From NCBI GenBank assembly GCA_052168355.1, contig JBQLZQ010000077.1:1-64000 (forward strand): DNA of 64,000 nucleotides, in the 5' to 3' direction. Each line of letters opens with the position of its first letter. Positions within the stretch are counted from its first letter, which is position 1. A program made the translations under genes and the position numbers. Below the pieces are notes generated by a model that worked only from the letters and a program-made list of their open reading frames with translations, did no database searches and was not told the origin of the DNA. This DNA comes from JBQLZQ01 sp052168355 (GTDB lineage: Bacteria; Pseudomonadota; Alphaproteobacteria; DSM-16000; Inquilinaceae). This document shows, piece by piece, positions 6,294-13,730 of the stretch.

Positions 6294-7322
6294 TCATCGT
6301 CGGCGTCGCGATTTGGCGAAGGTGTCGAACGCCACGGCCAGAACGATGATGACGCCGATGATGATCTGCTGCACGTAGGACGATACGTTGTTGAGCACCA
6401 GCCCGTTGAGCAGCACGCCGATCAACAGGGTGCCGGTCACCGTGCCGAAGATCGACCCGATACCGCCGAACAGGCTGGTGCCGCCGATGACCACGGACGC
6501 GATCACCGTCAGCTCGTAGCCAAGGCCAGCCACGGCCTCGGCGGAGTTCAGCCGGGCCGACAGGACGAAACCGCCCAGCCCGGCGAAGAACCCGATCATC
6601 ATGTAGACGCTGGTGGTGATCCGCTTGACGTTCAGCCCCGACAGCCGGGCGGCCTCCGGGTTGCCGCCGACGGCGTAGACATGCCGGCCATAGCGCGTGT
6701 AGCGCAGCACGATGTGGGCCAGGATGGCGAACACCGCGAAGATCACGACGGGCACCGGCAGGTCGCCCAGGATCTTGCCCTGTCCCCACCACCTGTAGCC
6801 CTCGGGAAAGCCGCTGATCGGGCCGCCGCCGGCGAACAGAAGCGCGGCACCCCGAAAGGCGGACATGCCGCCCAGGGTGACGACGAACGGCGGCACCTTG
6901 AGGCGGGTGATCGCAAGGCCCTGCAGGGTTCCGCAGATGGTTCCCACGGCCAGGGCGGCCAGCAGCGCCAGGCCCCAGCCATAGCCGGCCGCGTCCTGGG
7001 CCGCGCCGACGGTGAACCGGTCGTCCAACCCGCCCTTGGCCACGGCCGCGGCGGCCAGCCCGGCGAACGCCACCAGCGCGCCCACCGACAGGTCGATCCC
7101 GGCGGTGAGGATCACGAATGTCATGCCGATGGCCAGCAGCCCGATGATGGAGACCTGGCGCATGACGTTGAACAGGTTGAGCGGGTTCAGGAACCGGGGT
7201 TCCAGGATCGCGAACACGGCCATCAAAACGATCAGAAACAGGAGGGGCGCGAATTTGGCGAGAAAACCGAACAGGTCGAACGATCCGGCCGTCGCGTCCG
7301 AAGGGGGTGTCTCGTGTGTCAC
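6294..7322 (-). CDS. Ribose-type ABC transporter permease
   Basis: A 342-residue inner-membrane permease of the RbsC/XylH family (carbohydrate uptake transporter class 2). Eight to ten hydrophobic segments are visible. Family landmarks are ILTAGIDLSVGALVAFAGL, TLGGMSAFRGAALLFAGGGP, YAVGGNPEAARLSGLNV and the late VIGGTSLFGGIGSIFGTVTG block. The start is GTG at 7322 with AAGGAGG 11 bases upstream. It is the last gene of a leftward operon after the binding protein and the ATPase, 36 bases behind the latter. The substrate is a sugar or polyol by family; the sequence does not say which. Confidence 0.93.
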   Translation of the reverse strand: MTHETPPSDATAGSFDLFGFLAKFAPLLFLIVLMAVFAILEPRFLNPLNLFNVMRQVSIIGLLAIGMTFVILTAGIDLSVGALVAFAGLAAAAVAKGGLDDRFTVGAAQDAAGYGWGLALLAALAVGTICGTLQGLAITRLKVPPFVVTLGGMSAFRGAALLFAGGGPISGFPEGYRWWGQGKILGDLPVPVVIFAVFAILAHIVLRYTRYGRHVYAVGGNPEAARLSGLNVKRITTSVYMMIGFFAGLGGFVLSARLNSAEAVAGLGYELTVIASVVIGGTSLFGGIGSIFGTVTGTLLIGVLLNGLVLNNVSSYVQQIIIGVIIVLAVAFDTFAKSRRRR

Positions 7323-7358
7323 GTCGGTTCGGGCCTCCTTAAGCTTCAGGTCGGGTCG

Positions 7359-8933
7359 TCACGCGGCGGCATCGGCGGCGGCATTGAGCGTCATCAGCGA
7401 CATCAGGCGCTGCGGGGTTGCGTCGGCACGGTCGACGGATCCGGTCATCCGCCCCTCCCGCATCGTCACGATGCGGTCGCTGATGGCCATAACTTCCGGC
7501 AATTCCGAGGAGATCGCGACGATGGCGATCCCGTTGGCCGCAAGGTCGGCCAGCAGCTTATGAACCTCCGCCTTCGCCGCGATGTCGATGCCGCGTGTCG
7601 GTTCGTCGACGATCAGCACCTTGGGCTCCAGCGCCAGCCAGCGGGCCAGGACGACCTTTTGCTGGTTGCCGCCCGACAGATTGCCGACCGGCTGGTCCGG
7701 CCCGGACATGCGGATGTTCAGCATGTCCCGATACTTGTCCACCAGGCCCTGTTCCGCCCGCTCGTCGATCCATCCGCCCCAGCCGGTGATGCCGCCCAGC
7801 GCCGCCATGGTCAGGTTTGTCCGAACCGCCAGCGCCAGGAACAGGGCCTGCTGCTTGCGGTCCTCCGGAACCAAACCGATGCCGGCGCGGATGGCGTCCA
7901 TCGGCGATTGGATGTCGACCGGTTCGCCATCGACCAGGATCCGCCCCTTGTCGAACGGATCGGCGCCGAAGATCGCCCGGGACAGTTCGGTCCGCCCGGC
8001 GCCGACCAGCCCGGCAATCCCCAGAATCTCCCCATGGCGGACCTCAAGGCTGACATCCTCGATAACCGTGGCGTGGGGATCGCGGGTGGTGCCGCGGCGG
8101 GTCAGCCGTTCGACGGTGAGCGCCGCCGGGCCGGGCCGGGCCGCGACCGGGCGGGCGCTGTGCTGGGCGACGTCGCGGCCGACCATCATCCGGACGATCG
8201 CGTCGATGCCCGTCGCCGCCACCGATCCGCCGTCGACCCGCTGGCCGTCGCGCAGCACCGTGAACCGGTCGCAGATCTGCTGCACTTCCTCAAGCCGATG
8301 GGTGACGAAGATGACTCCCAGCCCCGCCGATTTCAGGCCCCGCATGATGTCGAACAGGCGCGCCACCTCGCCCTCGCTGAGCGCCGATGTTGGTTCGTCC
8401 ATGACGATCAGTTTCGACTGCATGGACAGCGCCCGGGCGATTTCCACCATCTGCTGCTCGGCCACCGACAGGTCGCTGATCAGCACCTTGGGATCGATGG
8501 TCAGTCCCAGCCGTTCCGTGATGGTCCGCGTTTCGCCGCGCATCCGCCGCCAGTCGATCAGGCCGAACCGCATCGGCTCACGCCCGATAAAGACGTTTTC
8601 GGCCACCGACAGGCTCGGGACCAGGTTGAATTCCTGGTAGATCGTGACGATCCCCAGACGCTGGGTGTCATGAGGGCTGGACGCGGCGAGCGGCCTTCCG
8701 TCGAATGTCATCGCGCCGCTGTCCGGCGTTTCGGCGCCGGACAGGATCTTCAAAAGCGTGGACTTGCCGGCTCCGTTTTCCCCCAGAAGGGCATGAACCT
8801 CGCCGGCCGCGACCTCAAGGTCGACCGCATCCAGCGCCCGCACGCCGGGAAAGGATTTGCCGATCCCCGCCATCCGCAGCAGGGGCGGCGTCGGCGCGCC
8901 TGTCGCGGGGGCGCCGGCTGGCTCTGCGCCCAT
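7359..8933 (-). CDS. Ribose-type ABC transporter ATP-binding protein (two ATPase domains)
   Basis: A 524-residue cytoplasmic ATPase with tandem nucleotide-binding domains, as in RbsA, MglA and XylG. Domain 1 has Walker A GENGAGKS (about 50-57), the degenerate signature LSVAEQQMVEIARA and Walker B LIVMDEPTSALS. Domain 2 has the altered P-loop GLVGAGRTELSR, signature LSGGNQQKVVLARW and Walker B LIVDEPTRGIDIAAKAE. The degenerate second P-loop is normal for this family. The ATG at 8933 is used although its ribosome-binding site is weak; a Met 20 residues later is the alternative. It lies 30 bases after the binding-protein gene and 36 before the permease. Confidence 0.94.
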   Translation of the reverse strand: MGAEPAGAPATGAPTPPLLRMAGIGKSFPGVRALDAVDLEVAAGEVHALLGENGAGKSTLLKILSGAETPDSGAMTFDGRPLAASSPHDTQRLGIVTIYQEFNLVPSLSVAENVFIGREPMRFGLIDWRRMRGETRTITERLGLTIDPKVLISDLSVAEQQMVEIARALSMQSKLIVMDEPTSALSEGEVARLFDIMRGLKSAGLGVIFVTHRLEEVQQICDRFTVLRDGQRVDGGSVAATGIDAIVRMMVGRDVAQHSARPVAARPGPAALTVERLTRRGTTRDPHATVIEDVSLEVRHGEILGIAGLVGAGRTELSRAIFGADPFDKGRILVDGEPVDIQSPMDAIRAGIGLVPEDRKQQALFLALAVRTNLTMAALGGITGWGGWIDERAEQGLVDKYRDMLNIRMSGPDQPVGNLSGGNQQKVVLARWLALEPKVLIVDEPTRGIDIAAKAEVHKLLADLAANGIAIVAISSELPEVMAISDRIVTMREGRMTGSVDRADATPQRLMSLMTLNAAADAAA

Positions 8934-8963
8934 CGGTGGCCAGCCGGCCCGCTGTCGCCGTTT

Positions 8964-9920
8964 CTAGTTCAGTTCGCCCAGCCGTTCCGCCTCGTTGATG
9001 TTGTCCTGGCTGATGACGATGGGCGTCAGCAGGACAAGGGCGGGATCCGGCACGGTACCGTTGCGGGCATACTCGACCATGATCTGCATGGCTCTCCGGC
9101 TCTGGCCGCCGGGGAACTGCTCCACGGTGCCGGCCAAGCCGCCGTCGCGCACGCTGGCCAGGGCCTCGGGCAATGCGTCGAAGCCGATGATCGTGATGTC
9201 GTCCTGCAATCCCAGGGCGATGACCGCCTCAAGCGCCCCCAGGGCCATGTCGTCGTTGGCCGCGACGATGACGTCCGGCGGGCTGTCCAGACCGGCCAGG
9301 ATGCTCTCGGTAACCGCCAGCCCCTGGTCACGGGCGAAATTGGCGGTCTGCTCGGCGATGAACACATATTTGTCGCTGACCGGATCCAGAACGTTGTGGA
9401 CGCCTGCATTGCGGTCGATCGCCGGGCTGGCGCCCGGCTGGCCCTGAAGGTTGACGATGCGCGCGCCATCGGGGAAGCGGTCCATGATGAACCGCCCCTG
9501 GGCCTCGCCGCCGGCGACGTTGTCGGCGCCGACATGGGCCAGAATGCCGTCCACCCCATCCACCCGCCGGTCGATGGTAACCACGGGAACGCCGTTGTCG
9601 ACGGCGGTGGCCAGGGCCGGCGCCATGGCGTTGACATCGGCCGGGCTGATAACGATGCCGTCGACGCCCTGGATGATCGCCGCCTCGACATCGGCGGTCT
9701 GCTTGGGCGAACTGTTCTGCCCATCCGATTCGATGGTGGCGACGCCCAGGGTGTCGGCCTCCGCCTTCAACTCCTTCATCATATGGACGAAGAAGGGAAA
9801 GCCCAGGCTGGGCACGGACGTCATGATCGTCTTGTCCTGCGCGGTCGCCGTCGCGGCTGGCAGCGCCAGGGCCGCGGCCAGGGCGGCCCCGGCCAGAATC
9901 CGCGATATGGTGCCAGTCAT
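8964..9920 (-). CDS. Periplasmic sugar-binding protein, RbsB-like
   Basis: A 318-residue substrate-binding protein of the periplasmic-binding/LacI fold. A Sec signal peptide (MTGTISRILAGAALAAALAL, cleavage near ATATAQ) precedes DKTIMTSVPSLGFPFFVHMM, and the fold is seen in QTADVEAAIIQGVDGIVISP, VVTIDRRVDG and NDDMALGALEA. The ATG at 9920 is preferred because GGGAGGAG lies just upstream and the signal peptide starts there. It heads the three-gene operon and would capture the sugar for the permease and ATPase. No regulator is adjacent; candidate dyads lie upstream (9993-10004 and 10051-10080). Confidence 0.93.
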   Translation of the reverse strand: MTGTISRILAGAALAAALALPAATATAQDKTIMTSVPSLGFPFFVHMMKELKAEADTLGVATIESDGQNSSPKQTADVEAAIIQGVDGIVISPADVNAMAPALATAVDNGVPVVTIDRRVDGVDGILAHVGADNVAGGEAQGRFIMDRFPDGARIVNLQGQPGASPAIDRNAGVHNVLDPVSDKYVFIAEQTANFARDQGLAVTESILAGLDSPPDVIVAANDDMALGALEAVIALGLQDDITIIGFDALPEALASVRDGGLAGTVEQFPGGQSRRAMQIMVEYARNGTVPDPALVLLTPIVISQDNINEAERLGELN

Positions 9921-10050
9921 AGCGTTACTCCTCCCGATGTGGCCAGGCTGTGCCGGTGCGGGGCAGCGACATGCGCGGCGCGTTTGATTGCGAATGCCAG
10001 CATTGGCGCAGCGTCGGCGGCTTGTCAATTCATAAGACAAATACCCGGAA

Positions 10051-10080
10051 GCCAGGGAAACCGGTTAGGGGGTCCCTGGC
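10051..10080. promoter_or_regulatory. Hairpin in the divergent promoter region
   Basis: GCCAGGGA (10051-10058) and TCCCTGGC (10073-10080) are perfect complements around 14 bases. They lie between the sugar-transporter operon and the rightward Cys-rich gene. A second short palindrome, AATGC-CA-GCATT, is at 9993-10004, 73 bases upstream of the binding-protein start. Either could be an operator for a LacI-type regulator encoded elsewhere; no T-tract follows the hairpin, so a terminator is less likely. Confidence 0.45.
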
Positions 10081-10085
10081 ATTTA

Positions 10086-10108
10086 ATGAGAATGAGTTGC
10101 ATTCTCAT
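10086..10108. promoter_or_regulatory. Fur-like palindrome
   Basis: ATGAGAATG, 5 bases, CATTCTCAT: a perfect 9-bp inverted repeat, preceded by TTA. It closely resembles Fur-type boxes built on GAGAATnnnATTCTC. It lies 47 bases before the ATG of the rightward gene at 10156 and about 165 bases before the leftward sugar operon, so the former is the likelier target. This suggests iron-responsive control. The regulator could be Fur, Mur or Irr; the box alone does not decide. Confidence 0.65.
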
Positions 10109-10155
10109 ATCCGATCAGGCAGATTTTCCTTACGACAAGGGGATCGGATTTCGGG

Positions 10156-10608
10156 ATGGACGATCGGTTGCCGCACGGCACGGGCGATGGGCTGGGCACC
10201 GGGCCACAGCTTTTGCTGTGGGGGATCCGGACCTGGACGGCTTGCCACCCGTCCGAAGTGTTGGTGCGGCTGGGTCATGGTTTCAGGCTGGCGGGGCTTG
10301 CCGATGAGGTGGTCACGCTGGACCGGTTGATGCGTGCCGTCGTCGCCGGAACCCGCGTGCCGGTGCGAATCCACGCCCCCTGTTGTCGATGCCTGGGCCG
10401 CGACGAACGCCAACTGTTGGAATTCGCCGCCGTTGCTCCACGGATGTGCGCATTGTGCCTCGACGCCCGGCTGCGGCTCTGGTTGACGCCCACCGGGGCG
10501 CGGCATGCCGCCATCCCGATGGTCGTATTGGGCCGCGCCTTCGGTCAGGTGGGTCTGCCCCTCGATGCGCTGGATGAGCCGGCCGGTGCGCAGCGCCGGC
10601 TGCACTGA
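10156..10608 (+). CDS. Cys-rich conserved-type hypothetical protein, probably iron-regulated
   Basis: A 150-residue soluble protein without signal peptide or membrane helix. Two Cys motifs stand out: PCCRCLGRDE at about 75-84 and MCALCLDARLRLWL at about 97-110, that is CCxC and CxxC, suited to binding zinc or an iron-sulfur cluster. I do not recognise a named family. The start is supported by GGGAT just upstream and by the frame ending cleanly before the convergent SDR gene. A Fur-like box 47 bases upstream points to expression under iron limitation. A role in iron homeostasis is inference from that box and the Cys pattern. Confidence 0.7.
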   Translation: MDDRLPHGTGDGLGTGPQLLLWGIRTWTACHPSEVLVRLGHGFRLAGLADEVVTLDRLMRAVVAGTRVPVRIHAPCCRCLGRDERQLLEFAAVAPRMCALCLDARLRLWLTPTGARHAAIPMVVLGRAFGQVGLPLDALDEPAGAQRRLH

Positions 10609-10627
10609 AGGGGGGCGGCCAGCCGTG

Positions 10628-11419
10628 TCAGGGGGCGCCGTGGCCCCCCGCATCGTCCGCGTCGGGCATCACACCGGTGTTGCCGAAGCCCCCATCGACA
10701 TTCAGCACGGCTCCGGTCGTAAAGCTGCATCCGTCGGACGCCAGGAACACCGCCGCGGCGCCGATTTCTTCCGGCGCGGCGAAACGCTTCAGGACCATCC
10801 GGTCGGCGAAGGCGGGGGCGGGGGCCCGGTCAGGCGGGCCGGGCTCGACCCAGGTCGGTCCGGGGGCGATGGCGTTGACCAGGATCCCGTGAGGGCCCAG
10901 CTCGATGGCCATGGTCTGGGTCAAGTTCAGGATCGCGGCCTTGGACGCGCCGTAGGCGGCACGACCGACGCCGCCTCTCTGCCCGGAGACCGAGGCGATA
11001 TTGATGATCCGTCCGCCGCCCTGCCGCCGCATGGCCCGGCCCGCGGCCTGGCCGCACAGAAACACGCCGGTCAGGTTGATGCGCAGGACGCGGTTCCAAT
11101 CGTCCAAGGTCAGATCCAAAAAGCCGCTGCGTTCGGTGGTGCCGGCATTGCTGACCAGAATGTCCAACGCCCCAAATCGTTCGATGGTGAACGCCGCCGC
11201 GCCGTCAACCTCGTCGGGGCGGGTGACATCGGTCTTGATTGCCTGCGCCTCGCCGCCGGCCGCCGCGATCTCGTTCTCAACGGCCCGCGCTGCCTCCAGA
11301 TCGATGTCGGTGACCAGCACCGCCGCCCCGGCCTTGGCCAGGGATAGGGCGATGCCGCGGCCGATGCCGCGGCCGGCACCCGTCACCCACGCCGTCCTGT
11401 TCTGTAAACTCACCGCCAT
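10628..11419 (-). CDS. Short-chain dehydrogenase/reductase
   Basis: A 263-residue classical SDR, NAD(P)-dependent. It has the glycine motif TGAGRGIG (14-21), NAG at about 91-93, catalytic Ser in NIASVSGQ, the YGASK pair (Tyr and Lys about 157-161), and a C-terminal FLASDGCSFTTGAVLNVDGG segment. An acidic VTDID after the second strand suggests NAD preference. It resembles FabG-like and gluconate/sorbitol dehydrogenases, but specificity cannot be read from sequence. It is convergent with the Cys-rich gene (19 bases between stops) and is not in an obvious operon. It might oxidise a sugar imported by the nearby transporter; that is only a neighbourhood guess. Confidence 0.9.
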   Translation of the reverse strand: MAVSLQNRTAWVTGAGRGIGRGIALSLAKAGAAVLVTDIDLEAARAVENEIAAAGGEAQAIKTDVTRPDEVDGAAAFTIERFGALDILVSNAGTTERSGFLDLTLDDWNRVLRINLTGVFLCGQAAGRAMRRQGGGRIINIASVSGQRGGVGRAAYGASKAAILNLTQTMAIELGPHGILVNAIAPGPTWVEPGPPDRAPAPAFADRMVLKRFAAPEEIGAAAVFLASDGCSFTTGAVLNVDGGFGNTGVMPDADDAGGHGAP

Positions 11420-11555
11420 TCTCCAGATCGAGTGTCAACGCCGTATTCCTTAGGGCCTTAAGGTGATCGCAAGGGACACGGCCCACAACAACGGGCGAAA
11501 ATCGGCGCGGGCCGCCATGTTAAGCGAAAACGCCCCGCCACGGACGCGGCAAGAA

Positions 11556-11584
11556 CTTGAAATGGCGTCTGATTTGCCCATTTT
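11556..11584 (+). promoter_or_regulatory. Sigma-32 (RpoH) type promoter for hsp20
   Basis: CTTGAAA at 11556-11562, a 14-base spacer, then CCCATTTT at 11577-11584. This is very close to the heat-shock consensus CTTGAAA-N(13-15)-CCCCATnT. It would start transcription near 11590, about 95 bases before the hsp20 ATG. That leader is long enough for an RNA thermometer, although I could not establish a structure by eye. Confidence 0.75.
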
Positions 11585-11683
11585 AACAATGCAGTGCCAA
11601 TTTGGGCTGCATAATGGATGCCGAAACCCGGGTCCGTTTGGCCACCGACCACGGCCGCTCGCTCACGGAGAGGAGTGCTCGCG

Positions 11684-12154
11684 ATGTCGAGATTGACGCT
11701 TTTGAACAGCCCGCTCCTGCTCGGATTCGAGCAGTTCGAGCGTACCTTGGACCGGATCGCGAAATCCTCGTCCGACGGATATCCGCCCTACAACATCGAA
11801 CGGGTCGGCGACGACGGTCTGCGAATCACGCTTGCCGTCGCCGGCTTCGCCGAAGACGATTTGACCATCGAAATCCAGGAACGACAGCTGGTGGTTCGCG
11901 GCAAGCAGGAAGACGACCCCGACCGGGTCTATCTCCATCGCGGCATCGCCGCCCGGCAGTTCCAGCGCGCCTTTGTCCTGGCGGATGGAATCGACGTGAC
12001 CGGTGCCGCGCTGGACAACGGTCTGCTCAGCATCGACATGCACCGGCCCGTGCCCGAACAGCATGTGCGCACCATCGCCATCAGCCGGGGCGCCGCGCCG
12101 CGCGCCGGTCGGTCCAAGAGCATCGATGTGACGCCGGAGCGGTCCGAGCCCTGA
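11684..12154 (+). CDS. Small heat shock protein, Hsp20/IbpA family
   Basis: A 156-residue ATP-independent holdase chaperone. It opens MSRLTLLNSPLLLGFEQFER as alphaproteobacterial class A sHsps do, then YPPYNIERVGDDGLRITLAV begins the alpha-crystallin domain. The domain contains GFAEDDLTIEIQERQLVVRG and ends with DNGLLSIDM; the short tail is Arg-rich. The ATG at 11684 is chosen because GGAGAGGAG is 8 bases upstream; a longer frame reaches back to 11618 without such a site. A sigma-32-type promoter precedes it, and a DUF1150 gene follows 70 bases downstream. Confidence 0.95.
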   Translation: MSRLTLLNSPLLLGFEQFERTLDRIAKSSSDGYPPYNIERVGDDGLRITLAVAGFAEDDLTIEIQERQLVVRGKQEDDPDRVYLHRGIAARQFQRAFVLADGIDVTGAALDNGLLSIDMHRPVPEQHVRTIAISRGAAPRAGRSKSIDVTPERSEP

Positions 12155-12224
12155 CCAGGATACCGCAGGCTTTCTCTTCACATCGAATTTACCGTGCCGA
12201 ATTCGCCCAAGGAGGGCGTCAGCC

Positions 12225-12446
12225 ATGAACCCGCAGACACCGACCCTGTCCCGCGCCATGTCTCCCGTGGATTTTGCCGCCTACGGCGCGCAGGAGATTG
12301 CCTATGTGAAGAAGGTGGTCGCCGAAGGGCAGCAACTTTATTCCATCCACGGCGCCGATGGCACGCCGCTGGCCGTCCAGCCCGATCGCGATCTGGCCTT
12401 CGCCATCGTCCGCCAGAACGACCTTGAGCCGGTGAGCGTGCACTGA
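12225..12446 (+). CDS. DUF1150 family protein
   Basis: A 73-residue protein with the family pattern: SPVDFAAYGAQEIAYVK, YSIHGADGTPLAV and a C-terminal AFAIVRQNDLEPVSVH. DUF1150 proteins are small, largely confined to alphaproteobacteria, and often encoded directly after hsp20 genes, as here. Function is unknown; the conserved pairing suggests a part in the heat-shock response or sHsp control. AAGGAGG ends about 12 bases before the ATG. It is probably co-transcribed with hsp20. Confidence 0.92.
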   Translation: MNPQTPTLSRAMSPVDFAAYGAQEIAYVKKVVAEGQQLYSIHGADGTPLAVQPDRDLAFAIVRQNDLEPVSVH

Positions 12447-12454
12447 CGACGATC

Positions 12455-12487
12455 GGCGTTCCCCCACCACGCCGCGGGGGGATCGCC
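12455..12487. terminator. Hairpin between convergent DUF1150 and ptsN
   Basis: GGCGTTCCCCC (12455-12465) pairs with GGGGGATCGCC (12477-12487), with one mismatch and an 11-base loop. Only CTACC follows, so there is no T-tract; it may act as a weak bidirectional terminator or a transcript 3' end stabiliser. Confidence 0.4.
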
Positions 12488-12506
12488 CTACCGAGCGCCC
12501 GTCCGG

Positions 12507-12965
12507 TCAGGCCGCGTACGCAGCCTCCTTCTCATGGAACAGCGCGTAGATGGCATCGGTCGAGTCGCAGCCCCGCAGCTTTTCGCAGAGCGTTTCGTCC
12601 CTTAGCAGCCGGGACGCCCTGGCCAGGGCCTTGAGATGATCGGCGCCTGCGTCTTCCGGTGCCAGAAGAAGGAAGATCAGGTCGACGGGCTGTTCGTCGA
12701 CGGCGTCAAAGTCGACCGGAGTCACCAACCGCGCAAAGACGGAGCAGACGCCGGTCAGGTGCTGGCGCTTGCCGTGGGGAATGGCCACGCCACGCCCCAC
12801 GCCGGTGGTGCCAAGCCGTTCGCGCTCCAACAGCACGTCCAGGATCGCCCGTTCGTTGTCGCCGGTCAGTTCGGCCGCGCGTTTGGCCAACTCCTGCAGT
12901 ACCTGCTTCTTACTCGAGGCACGCAGATTCGCGATGATCCCGTCGTGTGACAAGAATTCCAACAT
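12507..12965 (-). CDS. ptsN: Nitrogen-PTS EIIA (PtsN)
   Basis: A 152-residue cytoplasmic EIIA domain, the end point of the PTS-Ntr phosphorelay (PtsP to PtsO to PtsN). The phosphorylated His is H64 in GVGRGVAIPHGK. Other family blocks are ELTGDNERAILDVLLERERLGTTG and PVDLIFLLLAPEDAGADHLKALA. In alphaproteobacteria it tunes potassium, nitrogen and carbon responses and can act on (p)ppGpp synthesis. It is the last gene of the leftward cluster with hpf and rpoN, 33 bases after hpf, the conserved proteobacterial order. Confidence 0.96.
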   Translation of the reverse strand: MLEFLSHDGIIANLRASSKKQVLQELAKRAAELTGDNERAILDVLLERERLGTTGVGRGVAIPHGKRQHLTGVCSVFARLVTPVDFDAVDEQPVDLIFLLLAPEDAGADHLKALARASRLLRDETLCEKLRGCDSTDAIYALFHEKEAAYAA

Positions 12966-12998
12966 GTGCTCAAAACCGAGTAATCGTTGAGATCAGCC

Positions 12999-13586
12999 CT
13001 AGGAGCCGGGGCTGCCTTTCGGATCGACCCAACCGATGTTTCCGTCGGGCCGACGGTAGACCATGTTCAGACCGCCATGGGCGGGATTGCGAAACATCAG
13101 TGCCGGGAGATCGGCCAGATCGAGCCGCATGACCGCCTGATCGACCCGTAGGGACTCTACCTGGGTCTTCATCTCCGCAATCACAATGGGCTGGTCCGGT
13201 GCTTCTTCCTCGACGTCGGGGCCGCCGCCCTCCACCGCGCCTTCCAGCACGTAACTGTCCGCCGGCAAGGCGTCGGCCAGGGTCGTTTCCTTGTGGTGGT
13301 CCTTGAGCCGCCTTTTGTATCGGCGCAGGCGCTTGCCCACCCGGTCCGCCGCCTGATCGAAGGCGGAATAGGCCTCACCGGCCTCACCGGAGCTTTGCAG
13401 CAGGATGTTTCGCCCGACATGGACCGAGACATCGGCCCGGTAGAGATGGGCATCGCGCGACAGCACCACGGTAGCCTCGATCGGGTTGGTAAAGTATTTG
13501 CCGGTGATCGTGGTCAGGTTTTCATCGATATGGGTTCGAAGCGCGTCACCCACGTCAAGTTGCTTGCCTTTGACGGTAAGCTGCAT
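12999..13586 (-). CDS. hpf: Long-form ribosome hibernation promoting factor
   Basis: A 195-residue long HPF. The N-terminal domain (MQLTVKGKQLDVGDALRTHI, then RDAHLYRADVSVHVGRNILL and RVGKRLRRYKRRLKDH) binds the small ribosomal subunit. The C-terminal domain (about 135-195, with RVDQAVMRLDLADLPALMFR and YRRPDGNIGWVDP) dimerises to make 100S ribosomes. The ATG at 13586 is chosen over a longer frame because it starts exactly at the conserved domain. It lies between rpoN and ptsN, the usual place. It should act in stationary phase or starvation. Confidence 0.95.
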   Translation of the reverse strand: MQLTVKGKQLDVGDALRTHIDENLTTITGKYFTNPIEATVVLSRDAHLYRADVSVHVGRNILLQSSGEAGEAYSAFDQAADRVGKRLRRYKRRLKDHHKETTLADALPADSYVLEGAVEGGGPDVEEEAPDQPIVIAEMKTQVESLRVDQAVMRLDLADLPALMFRNPAHGGLNMVYRRPDGNIGWVDPKGSPGS

Positions 13587-13730
13587 TGGCCAGGGATCCG
13601 ATAAAACAACCGCGCCAGGAAAGGAAGGCAAAGCGCTGGCGGCGCGGGCTAGCCAGCGGGCCGGGACCATAGGAGCGGCCTGCAAACCTTGTCAAGCGAG
13701 CCGCAGACACCCCCGGGAAGCCGAATTTCG

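Noticed and set aside
6681..10307. A 1208-residue rightward open frame opposite the sugar-transporter genes
   Set aside because: It lies antisense to three genes with clear ABC motifs, is low in hydrophobic order and rich in Arg, Gln, Asp and Gly; a high-GC shadow frame.
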